Assembly: GCA_016718275.1 (NCBI GenBank)
Contig: JADKEA010000010.1
Coordinates: forward strand, 1-64,000
From: Candidatus Villigracilis affinis
GTDB taxonomy: Bacteria; Chloroflexota; Anaerolineae; Anaerolineales; Villigracilaceae
DNA: 64,000 nt
Direction: 5' to 3'
In this document: one piece after another, positions 52,625 through 61,197 of the stretch
How positions within the stretch are numbered: the first letter of the stretch is position 1
How the letters are laid out: the number at the start of each line of letters is the position of its first letter
Program-made: the position numbers and the translations under genes
The notes under the pieces: generated by a model
What the model saw: only the letters and a program-made list of their open reading frames with translations
Databases searched by the model: none
Told to the model about the DNA's origin: nothing

Positions 52625-54424
52625 TTATTGTTCTTCCAGTTTCCACAACTCGCGCATTTCCTGGCTGGTTGTGAGCAGTTGATCGAGCGTGCCTTCGGAT
52701 TCGATCTTGCCATCCTTCAGCACGATGATGTGATCGGCGCGCCGCAACAGCGGACGGCGGTGAGAGACGACGAGACAGGTCAATTGATTGTCTGCTGCGA
52801 AGATTCGCTCCCACAGTTGACTTTCGGTTTCGACATCCAGCGCACTGGAGAGATCGTCGAAGACGACCAGCTCAGGTTCGCGGATGAACATGCGCGCAGC
52901 GGCGGTTCGTTGCGCCTGCCCGCCCGAGAGCTTGACTCCGCGCGCGCCGACCATGGTCTCAAGATTGTCATCGAGTTGTTCCAGGTCGCGGTCCATGACA
53001 GCGAGTTTTGTAGCTTTGTAAATTTCTTCGTCGCTGCGTTGCATGCCCAGCAGAATGTTGTTTCGCAGTGTATTGCTGAACAGGCGCGGAACCTGCGCGG
53101 TGTAGGCACAGCGCGGAGGGACGAGGAAGTCGCCGGGTGCTGTGAGGATGGTTTCGTTCCAGCGTATCTCGCCTGATTCGATGGGAAGCAGGCCAAGCAG
53201 GGCGCGCAGGAGCGTGGTTTTGCCAGAACCGATTCGGCCTGTGATCACTGTCAGCGAGCCGCGTTTGATCTTCAGGGAGATGTCTTCGATGCCGTTGACT
53301 GAATCGGGGTAGTGAAATGTCAGATGGTCAGCGGACAGGTTGCGGAGTGAGTCTGATTCGGTTTTCGTCGGATAGATCACTTCGGGCAGAGGCCCATCCA
53401 GATCTACTTTGCTGTGTTCAACGAGCGCGTTCAGCGGCGCGTTTTCCATCAGGTGATACATGCGTTGAACCGAGACATTGAGTTGCTTGTAACGAGCTAC
53501 AAGCATGCCGCCAAAAGTGGTGAGATCGCCCATGCTTTGTAATAAATAAACGAAGAGCGAAAAATCACCGAGCGTGAAATTGCCTTCACGCATCGATTGT
53601 CCGACGAGGACGAGGATGACTCCTGTGCCAAGTGTGGACATGTTGCGGTAGATCGAGCCGAGTACTTCATCAAACAGTTTTTCGCGGATGGTGAGTACGC
53701 GCCGTTCATCGTTGAGTTTATGAAAATAGTTGATGACATCTTTTTCAGCCGTGGCAACTTTGACAGCCTGCACAGCGCCGAAAAACTCGCCGATGAAGCC
53801 AGTCACTTTGCCGCCAGCCTGACGTGATGATCGGCGATAATGTTCGATGCGGCCTGTGGCAAGATTTGCGATGATGCCAACGATCGCCAGCGGGATCAGG
53901 GCCATGACCGTTACGGAGGGGCTGATCTGTGTCATCAACACGATTGCGACGGCGATGATGATGAGCCCAACCATGATGTCATTGATCAAGATGACGAACA
54001 ACGGAATTTCGTCCACATCCTTTTTGAAGCGGCTTACGGCTTCGCCTGGCGAATCGGGGAGTTGTGATGCGCCTGGCCGCTTCAAAATGTAGCGCAATAG
54101 ATTTTTGCGCAGCAACGTATTCATGTCCGCGAAGATGGGTACATCGGCATAATAAAACCCATAGCTTGCGACCACGCGTCCGATCCATGTGGCGGCGAGA
54201 AATGCGACGATGGCCCAAATGCCGAAGGTCAATTGTGCTTCGCCTGTGACCATATCGAAAAAGGCTTTGATGATGAGCGCGGGCGCAACCTGCCAGCAGA
54301 AGCGAATCAGCGCCACACTAAACAGATCCACGACCCAAAGCCACGGGCGAAAGCGGACCATTTCCAGAATAACTTTCCACGCTGGGAGCGCGGGTACTTT
54401 TTGAGTGAAGGTTGTTTCTGTCAT
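52625..54424 (-). CDS. ABC exporter half, degenerate ATPase site
   Basis: 599 residues: six-helix exporter domain (about 25-320) fused to an ATPase domain. Walker A GRIGSGKTTLLR, signature LSGGQAQR, Walker B LVVFDD followed by LSSALD. The residue after the Walker B Asp is Asp, not the catalytic Glu, so this subunit supplies the degenerate site of a heterodimer. Partner is the gene immediately upstream at 78 bases. Together they resemble BmrCD/TM287-288-type multidrug exporters. Substrate unknown. Confidence 0.88.
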   Translation of the reverse strand: MTETTFTQKVPALPAWKVILEMVRFRPWLWVVDLFSVALIRFCWQVAPALIIKAFFDMVTGEAQLTFGIWAIVAFLAATWIGRVVASYGFYYADVPIFADMNTLLRKNLLRYILKRPGASQLPDSPGEAVSRFKKDVDEIPLFVILINDIMVGLIIIAVAIVLMTQISPSVTVMALIPLAIVGIIANLATGRIEHYRRSSRQAGGKVTGFIGEFFGAVQAVKVATAEKDVINYFHKLNDERRVLTIREKLFDEVLGSIYRNMSTLGTGVILVLVGQSMREGNFTLGDFSLFVYLLQSMGDLTTFGGMLVARYKQLNVSVQRMYHLMENAPLNALVEHSKVDLDGPLPEVIYPTKTESDSLRNLSADHLTFHYPDSVNGIEDISLKIKRGSLTVITGRIGSGKTTLLRALLGLLPIESGEIRWNETILTAPGDFLVPPRCAYTAQVPRLFSNTLRNNILLGMQRSDEEIYKATKLAVMDRDLEQLDDNLETMVGARGVKLSGGQAQRTAAARMFIREPELVVFDDLSSALDVETESQLWERIFAADNQLTCLVVSHRRPLLRRADHIIVLKDGKIESEGTLDQLLTTSQEMRELWKLEEQ

Positions 54425-54502
54425 AATAAAATTCCTTGCGGTTCTTGGCCGCGGCGATAGACAATGGACGGTAAATTTTTTGTATTGCTCAATTGTCTAC
54501 GG

Positions 54503-56248
54503 TTACGCCAGCACTTCTTCCATGCCAGTTTGCAGCAATTGATAAAAACGCGAGTTTGAGTCGGCGGCCAATTCTTTTCGGTTGCCGTATTCGCTGACTT
54601 TGCCTTTATCCAGGATCATGACATTGTCGGCGCGGTGGATCGTATCCAGCCGATGCGCGATGATGATAGCTGTGCGGTCTTTCAATAGCTTGTCGATGGC
54701 GCGCTCCAGTTTTTGTTCCGTGGCGGGATCGAGACGGGATGAAGCTTCGTCAAGGATCACCAAGCCTGGATTTCGTAAAAAGACCCGTGTGAAAGCCAGT
54801 AATTGCGCTTCACCCGCGGACAGGGAACGGGATCCTGTTTCGAGTTCGGTATCCAGCCCTTTGGGCAGATTCTGGAACCAGTCGCCGAGTTCCAATTCTT
54901 CGAGGGTTGCGATGATTTTTTCATCGGGTATCGTGCGGTCGAAGAAGGTCAGGTTGTCGCGGATGCTGGCACGAAAAAGCTGAACATCCTGAGTGACGAT
55001 GGCGATGTTGCGCCGTAGGGTTTCGATGTGCGCATCGCGTAGGTCAGAGCCGTTGATTTTTATGCTGCCAGCGTTCACATCGTACAGACGGAAGATCAAA
55101 CGTCCGAGGGTGGTTTTGCCGCTGCCTGTTCGGCCGAGCAGCCCAAGTACGGAACCAGGTTTCAGGTCAAAGGAGAGACCGTTGATGACTGTATCCTCAC
55201 TATTGTAGGAGAAGGTCACATCCTCGAAGGTCAATTCAAGCGGACGCGATGGAATTTCCACGCCGCCGCCGCTGATGACCTCTGCCTTGAAATTGCGGAA
55301 TTCGGTCAGGCGCTCCACACAGGCACCGATGGTCTGAAAGCTTTCGATCTCGTGGGTCATCGCCCAGAATGGTTCTTCCAGCAAATTGATGTAGTGTACG
55401 AAAAGATACACCGTGCCGATGGTGACCAGACCCGCAGAGAAAAGCCAATATCCGCTTGAAATGGCGAGCAGGTTGCCAGTTGTCAGCGCGAAACCCATCG
55501 CATTTTCAATGATCCAGCGTTTGAAATGCGCCTTGCGGTCATGGATCAGTTTGACGCCTTGCAAGCGGAACAACTCTCGAATGGAATAATCCACTGCGCC
55601 GCTGGAGCGGATATCTTCCGTGCCAGCCAGTTGCTCCTCGATGAAGCCGTAGATTTGCGCTTCCGCTTCGCGCCTGGCTTTTTGATGCGGTACGGCGATG
55701 TCCTTGAGCCTTCCGAGAATGACGATCGTGAGGACCGAGTAGACCGTAAACGCCAGCCCTGCACGCCAATCTTCAATGAAAAGCGCCACGAGGATTCCGA
55801 TGAGCAGTAAGCCGTTGGCGATTAGATTCAGCGCGAACTGCGAAAAGAAAGTTGCCAGCTCGGTCACATCGCCGTCGATGCGTTCGATCAATTCGCCGGG
55901 CGTGTGGTCGTTGTGGAATTTCATGTCGAGATGCAGAGCATGTTCCGCCAGTTCAGCGCGCAGGTCATTAGTGGCGGTCCATGCCACGTTTTCACCGAGA
56001 TAAGTCACACTCACGGCCACAGCCTGTTGGATCAAGGCGATACCGATGAACGCAATGGCGGTCCACATAAGCGTGGATAGGGCCTCACCAGCCAGCGCCG
56101 AGTCGATAAAGCGGCGCATGATCTGCGGGGCGAAGATCCGCAAGCCGATGCTGCCAAACAGCAAGGCGGCGAGCAGAATGAATCGTCCCTTTTGCGGGCG
56201 GATGTGGTCGGAAAGCAGATTCCAATAAGATTTGAAGGAAAGGTTCAT
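54503..56248 (-). CDS. ABC exporter half, canonical ATPase residues
   Basis: 581 residues: N-terminal six-helix domain, then ATPase with Walker A GRTGSGKTTLGR, signature LSAGEAQL (non-canonical in the fourth and fifth positions) and Walker B LVILDEASSRLD with catalytic Glu. Its Walker sites should pair with the partner's LSGGQ to form the one competent site. First gene of the exporter operon. It is preceded by a terminator hairpin and a leader peptide gene, which points to transcription attenuation as control. Translation start at 56248 has only a weak ribosome site (GGAT). Confidence 0.88.
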   Translation of the reverse strand: MNLSFKSYWNLLSDHIRPQKGRFILLAALLFGSIGLRIFAPQIMRRFIDSALAGEALSTLMWTAIAFIGIALIQQAVAVSVTYLGENVAWTATNDLRAELAEHALHLDMKFHNDHTPGELIERIDGDVTELATFFSQFALNLIANGLLLIGILVALFIEDWRAGLAFTVYSVLTIVILGRLKDIAVPHQKARREAEAQIYGFIEEQLAGTEDIRSSGAVDYSIRELFRLQGVKLIHDRKAHFKRWIIENAMGFALTTGNLLAISSGYWLFSAGLVTIGTVYLFVHYINLLEEPFWAMTHEIESFQTIGACVERLTEFRNFKAEVISGGGVEIPSRPLELTFEDVTFSYNSEDTVINGLSFDLKPGSVLGLLGRTGSGKTTLGRLIFRLYDVNAGSIKINGSDLRDAHIETLRRNIAIVTQDVQLFRASIRDNLTFFDRTIPDEKIIATLEELELGDWFQNLPKGLDTELETGSRSLSAGEAQLLAFTRVFLRNPGLVILDEASSRLDPATEQKLERAIDKLLKDRTAIIIAHRLDTIHRADNVMILDKGKVSEYGNRKELAADSNSRFYQLLQTGMEEVLA

Positions 56249-56270
56249 GATGTTTTATCCATTTGACAAT

Positions 56271-56299
56271 AAAAAACACGGCGCAGGTGCGCCGTGTTT
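56271..56299 (-). terminator. Leader terminator ahead of the ABC exporter
   Basis: On the minus strand an 11-bp stem (56299-56289 with 56284-56274, tight CACC-type loop) is followed by T6 (56276-56271). It ends 22 bases upstream of the exporter start codon and no minus-strand gene precedes it except the leader peptide, so it is an attenuator rather than an end-of-gene signal. Confidence 0.8.
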
Positions 56300-56409
56300 G
56301 GAGAGACACAGGGAATTGAATCCGCGGTTAACGGTCAATAGGCGCACTTCGAGAAGGTGGAGATATTCGGGGCTGTTTTGCTGTACGATGCAAGGTCATT
56401 TGAAGTGCG
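56287..56409 (-). promoter_or_regulatory. Three-state attenuator of the ABC exporter operon
   Basis: Segment 1 (CGCACTTC, 56409-56402) can pair with segment 2 (GAAGTGCG, 56350-56343). Segment 2 (GTGCGCC, 56347-56341) can instead pair with segment 3 (GGCGCAC, 56293-56287), which is part of the left arm of the terminator. The leader peptide ORF lies between segments 1 and 2 and runs through segment 2. A ribosome held at its start would hide segment 1, free segment 2 and prevent termination. Confidence 0.65.
56328..56399 (-). CDS. Leader peptide of the ABC exporter operon (23 residues)
   Basis: ATG 56399 with AGGA 11 bases upstream, stop TAA at 56330-56328. The product is basic and Pro/Arg/Ser-rich, starting MTLHRTAKQPRIS and ending SAPIDR, with a Pro-Pro pair at residues 14-15. 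Its function would be in cis, through ribosome position. Too short to show homology; the assignment rests on its placement between promoter and terminator and its overlap with attenuator segment 2. Confidence 0.6.
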   Translation of the reverse strand: MTLHRTAKQPRISPPSRSAPIDR

Positions 56410-56435
56410 TTCCTTTCTTTAGATTTAATGATTGC

Positions 56436-56465
56436 AGTTTACATGAGAATTGGATGAACTGTCAA
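56436..56465 (-). promoter_or_regulatory. Promoter of the ABC exporter leader
   Basis: On the minus strand, TTGACA (56465-56460), an 18-base spacer and TAAACT (56441-56436) give a good sigma70-type match. Transcription would begin near 56429, about 30 bases before the leader ATG. Confidence 0.75.
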
Positions 56466-56504
56466 GGTGTTTAGGTTTGTATCTTCATGTTAAACTGTAA
56501 TGCG

Positions 56505-57191
56505 ATGTCAGATACAAATCTTCTTCTTAAGCGCTTGCAGGCTTTTGAATTTCTGCGCGGGCTGGATCCTGATGTTCTTTTGCAGCTTGCGGAAAGTTCA
56601 ACATGGAAAGTATTCGCGCCTGACGCCGTTGTGTTTTGGGAGGGGGATGTTGAGAGCAGTTTGTTTTATTTGCAATATGGTTCGTTGAAGATCGTGAAAT
56701 CCTCGCAGGATGGACGCGCTCAAGTACTGCGATTTATCAGCGCGGGCGAGGTGTTCAATGAAGTGGGTGTGCTCGCCAAAAAGCCAAATCCTGCCACTGC
56801 CATTGCGCTGGAAGAATCGGGGATATGGTTGATTCCGCGTCAGACACTGGAGGCGGTGATTCTGGCGCATCCGCAAATGGCGCTGCAGATTATTGAAAAC
56901 ATGGCGGATAAGATCATCAACCTGGTCACCCTTGCGGCGGACCTGTCTTTGAAAACGGTTGAGGCGAGATTCTCCAAATTGCTGCTGGATCAGCCTGAGG
57001 GGGGTGTGATCGAGCGTCGCCGTTGGATGAATCAAACCGAGCTTTCTGCGCATCTCGGCACTGTGCCGGATGTTTTGAGCCGCGTCATCCGCGAGTTGAC
57101 AAAAGCGGGCTTGATCGAGATGGATAAACATCAAATCCGCATTTTGGATCGTGATGAATTGATAAAGCGGGCGATGCTTCAGGATAAATAG
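56505..57191 (+). CDS. Crp/Fnr family transcription regulator
   Basis: About 228 residues from ATG 56505; an upstream ATG at 56487 would add six residues, but a TAAACT -10-like element at 56491-56496 lies between them. N-terminal cyclic-nucleotide-binding fold (FVFWEGDVESSLFYLQYGSLKIV, FNEVGVL), dimerisation helix, C-terminal winged HTH with MNQTELSAHLGTVPDVLSRVIRELTKAGLIEM. No FNR-type Cys set is seen. It is divergent from the ABC exporter and upstream of cupin and cytochrome genes, its possible targets. Effector unknown. Confidence 0.85.
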   Translation: MSDTNLLLKRLQAFEFLRGLDPDVLLQLAESSTWKVFAPDAVVFWEGDVESSLFYLQYGSLKIVKSSQDGRAQVLRFISAGEVFNEVGVLAKKPNPATAIALEESGIWLIPRQTLEAVILAHPQMALQIIENMADKIINLVTLAADLSLKTVEARFSKLLLDQPEGGVIERRRWMNQTELSAHLGTVPDVLSRVIRELTKAGLIEMDKHQIRILDRDELIKRAMLQDK

Positions 57192-57224
57192 GCGTAGTTC
57201 AATGCGGAGATAATTGGGTTCAAA

Positions 57225-57244
57225 AACCCGACAAAAGTCGGGTT
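57225..57244. terminator. Weak hairpin after the Crp gene
   Basis: AACCCGAC (57225-57232) pairs with GTCGGGTT (57237-57244) around AAAA. No T run follows, so termination may be partial. Confidence 0.35.
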
Positions 57245-57293
57245 GCGAAGTGGGGAAAAGGATTAAAGTCAGGCATATCAAAAAGGAGTTCAT

Positions 57294-57614
57294 ATGTCTG
57301 ACACAACATCACAGGTTTATTTTTTGGATACGAAATCGAAGGCGGTTTTTTCAGCGGAAGGGACGAAGCCCCAGTTCCTGATCGATGCGCCAAATTTCAA
57401 GGCGCTTGTCGTCGGGTTGGAGGCTGGGCAGCAAATCCCGCCGCACCCGGGCGGCCCGGCCATGTATCACTTTCTTGAAGGGGATGGATTGATGACGGTT
57501 GGCGAGGAAACTTTTGCGATTAAGCCCGGGGTGACCATTGTTGTGCCCGCGGGTGTAAAACGCGGCATGAATGCAAAAACACGCGTCGTGTTTCTCGGGT
57601 CAAAAGGGGAGTAA
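57294..57614 (+). CDS. Single-domain cupin protein
   Basis: 106 residues forming one cupin barrel: PPHPGGPAMYHFLEGDGLM resembles motif 1 (His residues around a metal site, with Tyr/His) and GVTIVVPAGVKRG motif 2. One of the usual motif 2 His residues is replaced by Lys/Arg. GGAG precedes the ATG. It begins a run of four closely spaced small genes ending with two membrane proteins. Function not inferable. Confidence 0.8.
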   Translation: MSDTTSQVYFLDTKSKAVFSAEGTKPQFLIDAPNFKALVVGLEAGQQIPPHPGGPAMYHFLEGDGLMTVGEETFAIKPGVTIVVPAGVKRGMNAKTRVVFLGSKGE

Positions 57615-57620
57615 TCAAAC

Positions 57621-58154
57621 ATGACTGAAAATACACCCACCCGGTATCACCCTGTTCAGGTAACGCTTCACTGGCTGGTTGTTGTTTTGGTATTTGCCGC
57701 ATTTGTGATCGGTAAAACCATGAGCGGGCAACCCAATGACGCAGATAAACTCATGCCACTGGCATTGCACATGGGGCTGGGCATCATCACAATGATCGTG
57801 ATTGTCATCCGTTTTGTGACAAGATTGAAACTCCCTAAACCCGCCCATGTTTCTGCGGGAAACCCATTCTTCGATTGGGTCGGCAAGGCTGTCCATTACG
57901 CCTTGTATTTATTTGTCTTTTTGATGGCGGTCAGCGGCATGTCACTTTCCGTGCAGACTGGACTCCCTTCAATAGTTTTTGGTGGTTCAGGCTCGCCTTT
58001 GCCCGCAGACTTTTTTGATTTCGCCGCACGGATGCTGCATGGTTTCATTGCACCCACACTGCTTCTTCTTGTGCTTTTACATGTTGGCGCGGCTTTCTAT
58101 CATCAACTCGCACTCAAGGATAAGCTCTTTGCGCGCATGTGGTATGGAAAATAA
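57621..58154 (+). CDS. Cytochrome b561-type membrane protein
   Basis: 177 residues with four predicted membrane helices and candidate haem-binding His residues: H10 and H17 near the N-terminus (YHPVQVTLHW), H49 in helix 2 (ALHMGLG), HYALYLFVFLMAVSG in helix 3, and LHVGAAFYH in helix 4. This fits the bacterial CybB family, which moves electrons between quinol and acceptors such as superoxide. It lies 6 bases after the cupin gene. Confidence 0.82.
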   Translation: MTENTPTRYHPVQVTLHWLVVVLVFAAFVIGKTMSGQPNDADKLMPLALHMGLGIITMIVIVIRFVTRLKLPKPAHVSAGNPFFDWVGKAVHYALYLFVFLMAVSGMSLSVQTGLPSIVFGGSGSPLPADFFDFAARMLHGFIAPTLLLLVLLHVGAAFYHQLALKDKLFARMWYGK

Positions 58155-58182
58155 AAAAGACAGTGCGGCATAAAGGAGCGCG

Positions 58183-58566
58183 ATGAAATTGACGCTTAAC
58201 AAAATTGCGGCCATACTTGCCTTTACGCTCGGCGGATTGTCCATCCTTGCAGGTGGAATGGCAATGCGGGGTTGGAATCCCGGGTATTTTGTCCTCAACT
58301 GGCTGCCTGTTTATAACTTTATCATGGGCGTGTTGACTGTTTTTATCCCGGCCATGCTCATTTGGAGAAACAGCCGTTATGCCACGCCTGTCGCGATTGC
58401 CGCGCTCGGTATTCATGCAACTGTGACCGTGCTTCTTTTGTCAGCTTTTCGCGGAACACCCGCAGCCCAAAGCACCCTCGCCATGTTCTTTCGAGTGGCC
58501 GTCTGGTTGATTATTCTTGCCCTGATGTTTTTCCAAGCTCGAAAAAATAACGAGGAGATAAAATGA
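58183..58566 (+). CDS. Small membrane protein with four predicted helices
   Basis: 127 residues: hydrophobic segments near 8-28, 40-60, 68-88 and 97-117, ending in a basic-acidic tail (ARKNNEEIK). No family recognised. It follows cytochrome b561 by 28 bases and overlaps the next gene by 4 bases (ATGA), so it probably works with it. Confidence 0.65.
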   Translation: MKLTLNKIAAILAFTLGGLSILAGGMAMRGWNPGYFVLNWLPVYNFIMGVLTVFIPAMLIWRNSRYATPVAIAALGIHATVTVLLLSAFRGTPAAQSTLAMFFRVAVWLIILALMFFQARKNNEEIK

Positions 58567-58979
58567 AAACTACAACTGGAAAGTGGAATATCGGCGTTGG
58601 CCTGTGGGTAATGGCCGCGTTTATGATCTATGGTTTTGTGTTGATCTATCTGCGCGATTTCGCCCCCGGTAAAGCGGAATGGATCGCAAGTTACTCAACA
58701 GGAAAACACTTTGAAGCGCGGCTTGCGCATGTGCATGGAAACCTTTTCTCGCTGCTTAACATTGTCTTTGGCTTTTTGCTGATGAAACTGCCCTTGAAGG
58801 AAAACATGGCGAAATGGGCCTCATGGCTGGCGCTGATAGGCTTGCTCATGCCGCTCGGTATTTTGGGCGAAGTTTACCTTGGGCTGCCTTACTACTTTGT
58901 GCTGGTCGGCGGTCTCTCCATTTTTGCCGCAACCGTTTTGTTGGGAGTTGCCGTTGTGCAAATGAAACAGGCTTCATAG
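58563..58979 (+). CDS. Membrane protein with conserved-looking His cluster
   Basis: 138 residues, four predicted helices. HFEARLAHVHGNLFSLLNIVFG at the start of helix 2 has three His residues, as in haem- or copper-binding membrane helices, though no family is recognised. Start overlaps the preceding stop; a strong terminator follows 17 bases after the stop. Likely last gene of the cupin-cytochrome unit. Confidence 0.6.
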   Translation: MKTTTGKWNIGVGLWVMAAFMIYGFVLIYLRDFAPGKAEWIASYSTGKHFEARLAHVHGNLFSLLNIVFGFLLMKLPLKENMAKWASWLALIGLLMPLGILGEVYLGLPYYFVLVGGLSIFAATVLLGVAVVQMKQAS

Positions 58980-58995
58980 GTTTATTTCTGCAACT

Positions 58996-59035
58996 TTCTG
59001 CTCTTTTGGGTTTTCCAAAAGAGCAGAATTTATTT
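58996..59035 (+). terminator. Terminator of the cupin-cytochrome unit
   Basis: Arms 58996-59007 and 59017-59028 pair perfectly over 12 bases, followed by TTTATTT. Confidence 0.85.
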
Positions 59036-59133
59036 AATCCGCTTTGCAATGATGCGGGTCATATACTTTCGTGGATGTTCGTCAGGTTTGTGATCACTCC
59101 AAAAGGACTACAATATGCTCCTACGGAGGCTTT

Positions 59134-60822
59134 ATGAAAAATAAGTATCGAATGCGTTATTGGCGCATTGTTTTATTCTTTGCCCGCGTCACTGTGAGCA
59201 TCATTTTTTGGGATATTTTCCTGTCGCGCATTGGCTTGGGGTTTCTCGGAAGAAACTCACGTACACAGCGGCTGCGCGGCATCGCGATTCGCTTTCGCGC
59301 GCTGGCGATTCATCTTGGCGGCGTGATGATCAAGGTCGGGCAATTCCTCTCCGCGCGGCTGGATGTTTTGCCGCCTGAGATCACCGACGAACTGGCAGGA
59401 TTGCAGGATGAAGTGCCGCCTGTGGATTATGAATCGATCCGCGTCCAAACCGAACTGGAACTTGGTTCTGCCCTCGATAAGGTTTTTCTCGTCTTTGAGA
59501 AGGCGCCCATCGCTGCCGCCTCGTTGGGACAAGTTCATCGCGCCCGATTATTTCCGCATGAAGCAGAGACAGTCGGATTCGAAAATGTTGTCGTGAAGGT
59601 TCTGCGTCCCAATATTGAGCAGATCGTGGATGTGGATATGTCCGCGCTGCGGGTGGTGGGCGGCTGGCTGAAGCGTTATCGTCCCGTCAGCGACCGCGCC
59701 GATGTGCCTGCTATCGTCGAGGAATTCGCAGCCACCATCCGCGAGGAAGTGGATTATCTGTCAGAGGGGAAAAATGCCGAGGCCTTTGCAACCAACTTCA
59801 AGGGAGACGAGAACGTTTACGTCCCGCGTGTGGTGTGGACTCGTACCAGTCGCCGTGTGCTGACGCTGGAGGATGTCTCTGCGATCAAGATCACGGATTA
59901 CGAAGCTATTACCGCCGCAGGAATCAACCGCGGCGCTGTTGCGGACCGTTTGCTTGCCACGTACTTGAAGCAGATTTTTGAGGACGGATTTTTCCATGCC
60001 GACCCACACCCTGGGAATTTGTTTGTTTCTCCGCTGCATGAGAAGAATGAAGATGGCACTGCAAAATTCCGCTTGACGTTTATTGATTTCGGCATGGTCG
60101 GGCGGATGCCTGAACGGCTGGTAGAAGGCTTGCGTGAAGCAGTGATCTCGGTGGGCCTGCAGGATGCGTCGCGTTTGATCAAGGCATATCAAACATTGGG
60201 TGTATTGCTTCCGAGTGCGAACATCAAATTGTTGGAGGAAGCCAGCACCCAGGTCTTTGACCGTTTCTGGGGCATGAGCATGAACGAACTGCGCAGCATC
60301 CGCCATGACGAGATGATGAAGTTTGGTTTACAGTTTCGCGAGTTGATGCTGACAATGCCGTTTCAATTGCCTGAGAATCTTTTACTGCTTGGCAGGACGA
60401 TCGGGATTTTATCGGGCATGTGTACGGGGCTTAATGCCGATTTCAATTTGTGGCTACAACTCGCGCCCTACGCAAAGAAGTTGACCGAAGGCGAAAATGG
60501 CTCAACCTTCGATGTGTTCCTGAACGAAGCAGGAGAGTTGCTCAAAACCCTGATCGCCATCCCAGGCAGGACAGAACGTGTGCTCGGGCGCATCGAACGC
60601 GGCGAATTGAACGTGCAGATGCCGCTGGTTAATATTCAGATCAGTTACCTGGAGCGTTCGTTGAATCGGCTGACGGGGGGGATTGTTTTTCTTGGTTTGC
60701 TGATCTCTGGCGCGATCTTGTATGACGGTCACGTTTTGCTGGCGCAGGGATTGTTCGGCGGCGCGATCTTGGCGTTGTTCTACACGGCTTTCCTTGCCAG
60801 AGGGAAGCGTCCGTTTCGGTAG
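59134..60822 (+). CDS. AarF/UbiB (ABC1) family kinase-like protein
   Basis: 562 residues from ATG 59134 (GGAGG 7 bases upstream). KxGQ motif in KVGQFLSARLDVLPPEI, the Ala-rich nucleotide loop AAASLGQVHRARL, catalytic HADPHPGNLF and metal-binding FIDFGMVG are ABC1 signatures. Two hydrophobic helices at the C-terminus (GGIVFLGLLISGAILY and following) anchor it in the membrane. Relatives support quinone biosynthesis or lipid transport. Monocistronic, ended by a hairpin shared with the convergent small gene. Confidence 0.9.
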   Translation: MKNKYRMRYWRIVLFFARVTVSIIFWDIFLSRIGLGFLGRNSRTQRLRGIAIRFRALAIHLGGVMIKVGQFLSARLDVLPPEITDELAGLQDEVPPVDYESIRVQTELELGSALDKVFLVFEKAPIAAASLGQVHRARLFPHEAETVGFENVVVKVLRPNIEQIVDVDMSALRVVGGWLKRYRPVSDRADVPAIVEEFAATIREEVDYLSEGKNAEAFATNFKGDENVYVPRVVWTRTSRRVLTLEDVSAIKITDYEAITAAGINRGAVADRLLATYLKQIFEDGFFHADPHPGNLFVSPLHEKNEDGTAKFRLTFIDFGMVGRMPERLVEGLREAVISVGLQDASRLIKAYQTLGVLLPSANIKLLEEASTQVFDRFWGMSMNELRSIRHDEMMKFGLQFRELMLTMPFQLPENLLLLGRTIGILSGMCTGLNADFNLWLQLAPYAKKLTEGENGSTFDVFLNEAGELLKTLIAIPGRTERVLGRIERGELNVQMPLVNIQISYLERSLNRLTGGIVFLGLLISGAILYDGHVLLAQGLFGGAILALFYTAFLARGKRPFR

Positions 60823-60845
60823 TTCACGCATGACACATATTGGCT

Positions 60846-61100
60846 TTACAAAAAAATCCCAGCCAACTGGCTGGGATTTTTGCTTACGAGGATTTTTCTT
60901 CCGTCTTTCTTGATCGCAGCGTCGATCAGGCTGCGGAAGGCGAGCAACGCTTCCTTGCGGGCTGCGCGGCGGTGCTCAAGAAAACCCGGCGGAAGGATGG
61001 TTTCCATGCTCTTGCGCATTTCCTGACGGGCGGCTTTCATATGTTCCAACGCCTCAGGCGGAAGTTTATCTCTCATGGACTTGCGTTTTTCTTCATTCAT
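60846..61100 (-). CDS. Small basic helical protein
   Basis: 84 residues, highly charged and helical: MNEEKRKSMRDKLPPEALEH and RAARKEALLAFRSLIDAAI. AAGGAG lies 7-8 bases before the ATG. No family recognised. The last residues (KNPSQLAGIFL) are encoded by the terminator hairpin at 60852-60881, so the gene runs into its own terminator. Convergent with the AarF-like gene. Confidence 0.55.
   Translation of the reverse strand: MNEEKRKSMRDKLPPEALEHMKAARQEMRKSMETILPPGFLEHRRAARKEALLAFRSLIDAAIKKDGRKILVSKNPSQLAGIFL
60852..60881. terminator. Bidirectional terminator
   Basis: Perfect 13-bp arms (60852-60864, 60869-60881) around AACT, with A and T runs at either base, serving the convergent AarF-like and small basic protein genes. 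Confidence 0.9.
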
Positions 61101-61197
61101 AGGTCACTCCTTTTATCTCTTTTGATTATAGCACCGTTGAACTCAGACGGGTTTTTGTTGTCACCGAATCGCTTACAATGGGTGAAAAGAGGAGCCG

